13,678 nt of DNA from JBBDSH01 sp040905045 (GTDB lineage: Bacteria > Pseudomonadota > Gammaproteobacteria > Eutrophobiales > Eutrophobiaceae), in the NCBI GenBank assembly GCA_040905045.1, contig JBBDSH010000002.1:1-13678 (forward strand), given 5' to 3'. The notes under the pieces were generated by a model. The model did not search any database, had not been told where the DNA came from, and saw only the letters and a program-made list of their open reading frames with translations. Made by a program: the position numbers and the translations under genes. How positions within the stretch are numbered: the stretch's first letter is position 1; every line of letters begins with the position of its first letter. Of this stretch, positions 1 to 6,500 are shown piece by piece.

Positions 1-141
1 CCCGGAGGGCGCCGGCCAGGGCCTTTCCCGCTGCGTTGCGCCGGCTTGACAGAGGACCCACTCTGCCGGCGCCACCGCGCCTTGCGGGAAAGGCCCTGGT
101 CCGGCGCTGAATTCATCATCATCCCTGTGTCGAGGTACTAG
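1..141 (-). repeat. Structured dispersed repeat, copy 1 (head plus nested hairpins)
   Basis: Read on the minus strand, this begins at 141 with the head CTAGTACCTCGACACAGG and continues to 107. That 35-base head matches 13573-13607 on the plus strand at 32 of 35 positions. A long palindrome follows: the outer arms are 84-107 and 9-31, complementary over 23 pairs with one extra base. Inside them GCGCCGGC (38-45) pairs with GCCGGCGC (65-72), and AGAG (51-54) with CTCT (61-64). The linkers AAGGCG, AGTGGG and CAACG recur with matching spacing in the copy at the right end. The copy lies downstream of the leftward PPIase gene and reads in that gene's direction of transcription. No coding sequence is visible. 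Whether it is a MITE, a REP-like element or a 3' RNA structure cannot be told from the sequence. Confidence 0.8.
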
Positions 142-183
142 CCATGGAGGGTTATGGGAGGAGCAACTCGGCGCATCCATGCA

Positions 184-237
184 ACTGGATCCCGGCCAAT
201 CCCCCGGATCCAGTCCGGGGCAGGCCCTGGCCGGGAT
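184..237. repeat. Overlapping inverted repeats, REP-like intergenic element
   Basis: ACTGGATCC (184-192) pairs with GGATCCAGT (206-214), and ATCCCGGCCA (189-198) pairs with TGGCCGGGAT (228-237). The left arms overlap, so the two hairpins exclude each other. Sequences of this CTGGATCCCGG/CCGGGATGAC type are common non-coding dispersed repeats in proteobacteria. Together with the repeat at 1-141 it fills most of the gene-free stretch 1-317. I see no gene or promoter in 238-317. Confidence 0.6.
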
Positions 238-317
238 GACGGCTTCGGACAGGGCATGGCCGATGTTGAAGCCCTCTTCACCTTACTGAAAAATGTATAG
301 AAGAGCCAGGGGACGAC

Positions 318-1391
318 TCAGGAATCAGCTGCTCTTTCCTTGACGACGGGCGTATCGGTACGCAGCCGCAGCCGCCACTCCTCGATTCGGGCCTCATCCA
401 CATCGACCGGATAGGTTTCCTGCGCCTTCTCATGAATCGCTTCACGTATACGATTGGCGGCCTGATTGCGCAAATGATCGCGAACCTGATCGCGCACTTC
501 ATCCAGCGCAACCGCACGCCCGGTCACAGTCTCTCCTTTCCTGACAATATGTATACCCTCCTCCGTCCTGACAGGTTCACTGATTTCGCCCTGCTCAAGT
601 TCAAGAATGGGCCTGGCCAGTCCGGGGCGCAGTTCATCCACGTTCACCAGCCCCATATACCCGCCGTTGTTGCGGCTGGGTTCATGGCCCGAGTATTCCA
701 GCGCAGCGCTGGCGAAGCTGGTCTTGCCCGAGCGAATATCCGCGGCGACAGCCTCGGCCCGCTCCCGCACGGATTTTACCTGTTGCTCGTCCATTGCTTC
801 CGTGACGGGCAGGAATACCTGCCAGATATGGACCCGCTCACCCAGGCGGAAACGATCCTGATTCTTTTCATAATATTCCCGTATCTGTGCATCACTGGGA
901 AAATCACCGGCAAGATTATTCCCAATCAGGCGTTTCATATAGACTTCCCGAAGCACATTGTCGGCCGCCCGCTCCATCAAAAAGCGCACATTGCCATCCT
1001 CATGCAGATTATTGGCCCGGGCCGCCGCCAGCAGCGACTGATTCCTGGCCTCCTGCCGGATCAATTCACGGAATTTCTCTTCATCGGCCAGCAGGCTGCG
1101 GCGCTGCCCGGCATCGGCGTTGGCGAGCAGGTTGCGAACGGACTCAAAGGAGACGTGAGCGCCCTTGCTGCCCCAGGCGCCGACCGGTTCCTGTTCCTCG
1201 CCGGCAGTTGCGGCGAGGCTGTCCCCCTCGCCCGGCACATCCCGCCCGTCATGATCGATCGCCGCGGTGTTTGTGTCCCCGGGATTTAAAAGATCCTGGA
1301 GTGAGATCAGTCCCCCCTGTTGCAACAGGACAATAACTACAACTACGGCGATGCCGAGCAGGCCGGCAGCGGCAATCTTTGCTCTGGTCAT
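318..1391 (-). CDS. Membrane-anchored parvulin-type peptidyl-prolyl isomerase
   Basis: This 357-residue protein is probably a periplasmic folding factor that isomerises prolyl bonds in exported proteins. Residues 6-23 form one hydrophobic segment preceded by Lys/Arg, without a lipobox, so it is an uncleaved anchor or a signal peptide. A low-complexity linker follows (about 35-78), then a helical SurA/PrsA-like N-terminal region (about 80-180). The PpiC/rotamase domain lies at about 184-287, with the hallmark segments FASAALEYSG, GGYMGLV and the EGIHIVRKG end strand. A helical tail follows. It carries one parvulin domain rather than the two of SurA, so a surA call is not justified. The start ATG at 1391 gives the signal anchor, but the Shine-Dalgarno sequence is weak. 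The gene stands alone, divergent from the signalling cassette across 375 bp. Any functional tie to that cassette is only inferred from proximity. Confidence 0.85.
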   Translation of the reverse strand: MTRAKIAAAGLLGIAVVVVIVLLQQGGLISLQDLLNPGDTNTAAIDHDGRDVPGEGDSLAATAGEEQEPVGAWGSKGAHVSFESVRNLLANADAGQRRSLLADEEKFRELIRQEARNQSLLAAARANNLHEDGNVRFLMERAADNVLREVYMKRLIGNNLAGDFPSDAQIREYYEKNQDRFRLGERVHIWQVFLPVTEAMDEQQVKSVRERAEAVAADIRSGKTSFASAALEYSGHEPSRNNGGYMGLVNVDELRPGLARPILELEQGEISEPVRTEEGIHIVRKGETVTGRAVALDEVRDQVRDHLRNQAANRIREAIHEKAQETYPVDVDEARIEEWRLRLRTDTPVVKERAADS

Positions 1392-1432
1392 GGAATGGAC
1401 ACCTGCATGGTTGAAGAGATTCGTTTCCCAGA

Positions 1433-1510
1433 ATAAGGAAAATCCGCTCCCGGGGCAAAATTACCGGGCCGCGCCCGGCCGCCGGCGCTCCTGAATCGGT
1501 TTTTCCTTAT
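1433..1510. repeat. 78-bp nested palindrome
   Basis: The outer arms ATAAGGAAAATCCG (1433-1446) and CGGTTTTTCCTTAT (1497-1510) are complementary at 13 of 14 positions. Between them is a perfect hairpin, CCGGGC-CGC-GCCCGG (1464-1478). The placement between divergent genes is unusual for a terminator. It could be a small MITE-like element or a regulatory structure. Confidence 0.6.
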
Positions 1511-1645
1511 AGAAGAATGGAGTATGATGCTATCTGGACTCACTGCTGCAAGTATGCTTTTATTGAGCGTGGTTTCAGTAGCGGTTCCTTGTGATATACC
1601 CGTCTGACGGGAGGTTATCCGCCGACCGCATCTTATTGGGGGTGA

Positions 1646-1657
1646 GTGTCCGGACAC
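1646..1657. promoter_or_regulatory. Perfect 12-bp palindrome, possible operator
   Basis: GTGTCCGGACAC is self-complementary over all 12 bases and lies 109 bp before the cyclase start, in the divergent spacer. This is a plausible dimeric-regulator site. No regulator is named and chance is not excluded. Confidence 0.3.
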
Positions 1658-1736
1658 CGGATACGGACAGGGTTATTGCCGATTACCGGAAACCGATATA
1701 CGACCCGGTTATGCATGTCCGCATGGGTCAAACGAT

Positions 1737-1760
1737 GTTTGTAACTATAACTATACAAAC
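1737..1760 (+). promoter_or_regulatory. Inverted repeat with AT-rich core immediately before the cyclase start
   Basis: GTTTGTA (1737-1743) is complementary to TACAAAC (1754-1760). The core holds a tandem AACTAT repeat (1743-1754) with -10-like hexamers TATAAC (1746-1751) and TATACA (1752-1757). The ATG at 1767 has no Shine-Dalgarno sequence. If one of these hexamers is a -10 box, the transcript would begin within about 10 bases of the ATG and be almost leaderless. No matching -35 is visible. Confidence 0.3.
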
Positions 1761-1766
1761 GGTTTA

Positions 1767-2672
1767 ATGGCACCGAAAACAACAAATCTTGCAATCCTCT
1801 TCGCGGATGTCAGTGGCAGTACCCGCCTGTTTGAAACACTGGGTGATGCCACCGCCCGGGTCAAAATCGCCGACTGTCTGGAAACCCTCACCGGCGTCAC
1901 CAAGGAACACAACGGCACCGTTATTAAAACCATCGGTGACGAAATCATGTGTACCTTTCCTACCGCCAACGACGCCGCCCAGGCCGCCTGTGAGATGCAT
2001 GAGGCCCTGGAGGAAGATATTACCGAAGGCACCGGCGGAGAGAACGTGGTTATTACCATTCGTGTCGGCATGCATTACGGTCCCGCCATACTGGAAGGCG
2101 GCGATGTCTTCGGCGATGCGGTCAACGTCGCCGCCCGCATGGCCGCCCAGGCCAAGGGCACACAGATTATTACCTCGCTGAGCACGGTGGAACTGCTGGA
2201 TCCGGTCCTACGGGCCAGCACCCGGTTTGTCGACAAGGCACCTATCAAGGGCAAGAAAGAGGAAATCGAGATCTATGAACTCATCTGGCAGGAAGAAGAC
2301 GTCACCAGGATGGCGACCGGCCTGCTGTCCGAGGAAAAAAGACCGGAAGTCCACCTCAAGGTCCGCTACAACGATAAAGAGCTCATTTTGAACAAGGAAC
2401 GATCCAACATAGTCATGGGCCGCAGCCAGGCCTGTGACCTTTCGGTGAACGAGAAACTGGCATCAAGACAGCATGTCCGCATTGAAATGCGCCGGGACAA
2501 GTTTTTCATCATAGACCAGAGTACCAACGGTACCCACGTCAAGCTGGACGATGCGGATGAGGCATTCCTGAGACGCGAAGAAATGCCGCTGACCGGCAAC
2601 GGCCGGATCAGCTTGGGCAAGTCCTTCGCCGAGGGCCCGTCCGAGGTGGTCAGTTTCAGCTTTGATACCTGA
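1767..2672 (+). CDS. Class III adenylate/guanylate cyclase with C-terminal FHA domain
   Basis: The 301-residue soluble protein has two domains. Residues 7-175 are a class III nucleotidyl cyclase catalytic domain. Metal-binding Asp14 (FADVSGST) and Asp58 (TIGDEI) are present, as are the transition-state pair Asn120 and Arg124 (GDAVNVAAR). Lys54 and Asp113 at the base-specifying positions fit ATP as substrate, so cAMP is the predicted product. Residues about 196-290 are an FHA phosphothreonine-binding domain with its key residues: Gly218-Arg219, Ser233 and His236 (SRQH), and Asn254-Gly255 (STNGT). Such a protein could couple Ser/Thr phosphorylation to cyclic-nucleotide output. It is the first gene of the cassette; the phosphatase and kinase follow on the same strand. 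The start is set by the catalytic domain beginning directly after it; no ribosome-binding site is seen. Target or receptor of the product: unknown here. Confidence 0.92.
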   Translation: MAPKTTNLAILFADVSGSTRLFETLGDATARVKIADCLETLTGVTKEHNGTVIKTIGDEIMCTFPTANDAAQAACEMHEALEEDITEGTGGENVVITIRVGMHYGPAILEGGDVFGDAVNVAARMAAQAKGTQIITSLSTVELLDPVLRASTRFVDKAPIKGKKEEIEIYELIWQEEDVTRMATGLLSEEKRPEVHLKVRYNDKELILNKERSNIVMGRSQACDLSVNEKLASRQHVRIEMRRDKFFIIDQSTNGTHVKLDDADEAFLRREEMPLTGNGRISLGKSFAEGPSEVVSFSFDT

Positions 2673-2678
2673 TTGAAC

Positions 2679-2732
2679 ATGTTTTTTACGAGTATCTCAT
2701 CAGGGGACAAAACAATCATGCGGCCGGACTAG
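2679..2732 (+). CDS. Possible 17-codon leader ORF before the phosphatase
   Basis: An ATG at 2679 opens a 17-residue frame (MFFTSISSGDKTIMRPD) whose TAG ends two bases before the phosphatase ATG at 2735. The phosphatase start lacks a clear Shine-Dalgarno sequence, so termination-reinitiation coupling is possible. The leader itself has no good ribosome-binding site and no recognisable product, and chance is quite possible. Confidence 0.2.
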   Translation: MFFTSISSGDKTIMRPD

Positions 2733-2734
2733 AC

Positions 2735-3478
2735 ATGTCGTCACCCAACCCGAATACTTCCCGACTGAGTGTCACCTCTTACGGCATGACCGATATGGGC
2801 AGGGTCCGTAAGCATAATGAAGACAATCTGCTGGAACGACCGGAAATCGGATTATGGGCCGTGGCCGACGGCATGGGCGGGCATGCCAAGGGAGATATGG
2901 CCAGCCAGATGATCGTCGATTCGCTGAAACGCGTACATGAAGGCACCACCCTGACCCACTACATTGACGATATCGAGGATCGTATTCTCGAAGTCAACAA
3001 GCAGCTCATCGAGATGGCCAGTTCGGGCAAAAAGCAGCTTACTATCGGCAGCACCATCGTTATCCTGCTGACCTATGGCGACTATTATGTCTGCATCTGG
3101 GCCGGAGACAGCCGGCTCTACCGCCTCCGTGACAAGGAATTACGACAATTGTCCACTGATCACTCCCAGGTGGAAATGTATGTGGAGCAGGGATTGATCA
3201 GTCGTGAAGAAGCGCTCTCGCACCCGCACGGCAACATGATTACCCGCGCCGTGGGCGCCACCGGGGACTTGTATCTCGAAATGGATATTCAGAAGCTCGC
3301 CAGACATGATCGTTTCCTGCTGTGCAGCGACGGTCTGACCAAGCATATCAGCGACCTGGAACTGCAGGATTTTCTCATGAAGGGCACGGCGGAAGAATGC
3401 TGTAAACACCTTATAGAGACAACGCTGTCGCGTGGTGCCGGCGATAACGTAACGGCAATTGTTGTCGATATTGAGTAA
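2735..3478 (+). CDS. PP2C-family (PPM) Ser/Thr protein phosphatase
   Basis: This 247-residue cytoplasmic phosphatase is of the PrpC/Stp1/PppA type, removing phosphate from Ser/Thr in a Mn/Mg-dependent way. All PPM motifs are visible in order: RKHNEDN with Glu29/Asp30, VADGMGGHAKG with Asp45-Gly46, the GST motif (105-107), AGDSRLYR (123-130), TDHS (141-144), ITRAVG (169-174), LLCSDGLT with Asp199, and GAGDNVTAIVV with Asp237-Asn238. The length equals that of a bare catalytic domain, with no membrane segment. It lies 62 bp after the cyclase-FHA gene and 31 bp before the kinase gene, so it is very likely the antagonist of that kinase. The same trio (kinase, PP2C, FHA protein) regulates type VI secretion in some bacteria, but no type VI genes are present in this window. 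Confidence 0.95.
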   Translation: MSSPNPNTSRLSVTSYGMTDMGRVRKHNEDNLLERPEIGLWAVADGMGGHAKGDMASQMIVDSLKRVHEGTTLTHYIDDIEDRILEVNKQLIEMASSGKKQLTIGSTIVILLTYGDYYVCIWAGDSRLYRLRDKELRQLSTDHSQVEMYVEQGLISREEALSHPHGNMITRAVGATGDLYLEMDIQKLARHDRFLLCSDGLTKHISDLELQDFLMKGTAEECCKHLIETTLSRGAGDNVTAIVVDIE

Positions 3479-3494
3479 ACTGTGAAATCTGTCC

Positions 3495-3500
3495 TGGAGG
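3495..3500 (+). promoter_or_regulatory. Strong Shine-Dalgarno site for the kinase gene
   Basis: GGAGGA lies about 10 bases before the ATG at 3510. It is the only strong ribosome-binding site in the cassette; the cyclase and phosphatase starts lack one. It fixes the kinase start and suggests kinase translation is independent of the phosphatase. Confidence 0.6.
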
Positions 3501-3509
3501 AATGTAGAA

Positions 3510-6500
3510 ATGGCTGATTTCAAGACCGCGCTTGATGCCCTGGCCGAAGGCAAACTGAAACTGGAAAAACTCAGCAAGCAGCTGGACAAGCTGTTGCAAC
3601 AGAATCCCCGTCACGCCCTGCGTATACTTGAGCAACTGGATGAAGCCTACAGCCAGGAAAAAATCGGCGACCAGGACTACGCCGCCCTGAAGCGACAGGT
3701 CAATGAGTACCGTCGTCAGCACGCCAGGGAAACCGAAACCGGGGAAGCCGGCGCCGATTCCACCGTTTTCGCCCGGGACGACGCCGGCCCCGAACAGGCG
3801 GCATCCGCGGGGGGCGATGAAGGCGAAACACAGAGCCATGAAGCCACCCGCGTCATGGACGAGGAAGAGAAAAGCGGAGACCAGGACACTCCCTCCGGAA
3901 ACTCGGTGGACTTCGACATCAGTATGGATCAGTCCGATACTTCGCCGTCGGTCGGCTCCGCCACCGGTCCGACCAGTACGGCCTGGGAAGAACCGCGCCA
4001 GGCCGACTCCGCCGAGGGCCGGGAAATGGGGCCGGGGGACGTTATCAAGGAACGTTTCAAGCTCATGGACGTGCTTGGTGTCGGCGGCATGGGCAAGGTC
4101 TTCAAGGGCATCGACCTGCTCAAGGAGGAAGCCAAGGACAAGAACCCGTATGTCGCCATCAAGCTGCTGAACGAGGATTTCAAATCTCATCCGGAGGCTT
4201 TCATCTCCCTGCAGCGTGAATCCTCGCGCCAGCAGAAACTGGCCCATCCCAACATTGCCACCGTCTACGATTTCGACCGCATCGGCGGGCCCGGTACGCC
4301 CGTGTTCATCACCATGGAACTCATGGAGGGTCAGCCGCTCAATACTTTCCTGAAAAAGAATGTGCGCAAGCAGGGCGGCCTGCCATTCGACGAAGCCTTC
4401 CCTATCGTCAGGCAACTGGCCGCCGCCCTGGATTACGCCCACGAACGGCGACTGGTGCACTCCGACTTCAAGCCGGGCAACGCCTTTCTCTGCAACGACG
4501 GCACCGTCAAGACCCTGGACTTCGGCATCGCCCGCGCGGTCAAGAATCCGGTTACCGGCGAGGCGGAGAAGACCCTCTTCGATCCGGGCAAGCTGGGTGC
4601 CCTGACCCCCGCCTACGCCAGCCTGGAGATGCTGGAAGGCGAGGAACCCGATACCCGCGACGACATTTACGCCCTCGGCTGCGTCGCCTACGAACTGCTC
4701 ACCGGCAAGCACCCGTTCAACAAGCTGCCGGCCAATACGGCCCGCGATAACGGACTGGTGCCGGCGCCGGTGAAAGGACTCAACAAGAAACAGAACCGCG
4801 CCCTGCGGCACGCCCTCGCCTTCAAACGTGAGGACCGCAGCCAGGACGTGAAGGACTTTATCGAGGAATTCGAGGGCAAGGCCACCTGGTACAAGAACCC
4901 CTGGGTGATTGCCGCCGAGATCCTGTTGGTGATTGGCCTGGTCATGATCGGCCCGGCCATGAATTATCTGCACGAACAGGAAATACAACGAACTATTACC
5001 GATATCCAGTCCGGTGATAATGAAACCGTCGCACAAATACTGGAGGAGATTCGTTCGCTGGATCGTTCCGATATCAATACCATTACCGACGAAGCCAAGG
5101 ACACGATCCAGGGATACTATAGCGATCAACTCTCCGGCTTGATCAATACCGCTTCCGACAATTACAACTTTCCTGCCGCGGAAAACGTGCTGCAGGAAAT
5201 TGCGGAATTCTATCCGGATTCCATATTTCTTGAAAACCAGCGCGCCGAACTGGAATTCAACAAGAAACAGAAAATCACGGACCTGTATCAGGAATACATT
5301 GCCGCCCTGGACCCGCAACAGGCGGTCCAGAATCCTGACGCGATTGACAAGACCAGGGAGATCCTGGCCACCATACGCGAACGCATTGATCCGAACCACT
5401 CTCTGCTGGACGACCCGAGACCGGCCAATGCCTACCGCCTGGCCGCGCAGCAGGCTTACGAAGACGGCGACTATGAGAAAGCCCTGTCGTTCGTCAGTTC
5501 CGGACTTGATACCGCTCCGGAGGATGCCCGCCTGGCCGACCTGCAGACACTGGTACAGAATGCCATCCGCGTCACCGAGTTGAGCGAGTCCCTGGAGGGC
5601 GTCCGGGATGAGTTGGCTTCGCTGGAAGATTACAAGCAATATGAGGAAGAAATCACCGAACTGGCCCGCTTGAGTACAAGGGAGGATTCCCCGATTCTCG
5701 AAACCCTGGCGGACGGCCTCAGGGAGACTGTGAACACCGAACTGCAGCGCATACTTCAGGACGGCAGCCGGGCCGACGCCGAGGCGCTGGCCGGCGAGAT
5801 GGATACCCTGCTCAGCGCACTGCAACTGGGTAACGAACTGACACAGATCAAACTGGCCCACCTGAGCGGCGCGGAACGAACCGAGGCCATCAACAACATC
5901 GTCGCCGAAAGCAAGTCCGAGATCGAAAGCAGGCTGGCTTCTCCGGATATAGACAGCACACAGTGGGAGGCGGAACTCCTGGCGAACGTGCGTGAACTGG
6001 ACAGCCTCAAGGAAGAAGACACGGCCATCGCCGGGGACCTGGAGAACATTCGCCGTTCCATCGCCGATTTGTATCTCAAGGAGGCCGAAACCACACTTGA
6101 AGCGAACCGGTTTGATGCCGCGGAATCCTACGTCAACCGCGGCCAGCGATTTGCGCCGGACCTGCCGGCCCTGCAGGAAACCGAAACCAGGGTAGCCAGT
6201 GCCAGAGCGGAATTCGAACGACAGCAACGCATCAATGATCTGAAAGAACAGTTCGATTACCAGACCGAGGCCGATCGCGTCGCCGAGGCCAACGATATCC
6301 TGGATCAACTAAAACAGGAACTGCCCGAGGATGATCCCTATATAACCACCGAAGCGCCCGCCAAGCTGGCCAACAGTTACTCCCGTCTGGCGGAACGGCG
6401 TGCCGAAAACGGCGAATACGCATCCGCCCTGCAACTGGCCGAGGCCGGCCTGGAACTGGCGCCCGATAACCGCGTATTGCGGGCCATCCGCAATGAGTAT

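Larger units (their letters stand above)
1392..1766. other. Divergent intergenic region with several inverted repeats
   Basis: This 375-bp spacer lies between the PPIase gene and the cyclase gene and must hold the promoters for both. I see no convincing -35/-10 pair. It contains a nested palindrome (1433-1510), a short hairpin CCCGT-CTG-ACGGG (about 1599-1611), a perfect 12-bp palindrome GTGTCCGGACAC (1646-1657) and an inverted repeat touching the cyclase start (1737-1760). No open frame in it looks coding. Confidence 0.6.

Noticed and set aside
432..1289. 285-codon plus-strand frame opposite the PPIase gene
   Set aside because: It is antisense to a clear parvulin-domain protein, and its translation shows no family features.
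3411..6308. Very long open frame (965 codons) on the minus strand, opposite the phosphatase end and the kinase
   Set aside because: The plus-strand frames have complete, recognisable domains across the same bases. The minus-strand translation has no recognisable domain and is an antisense shadow of GC-rich coding sequence.
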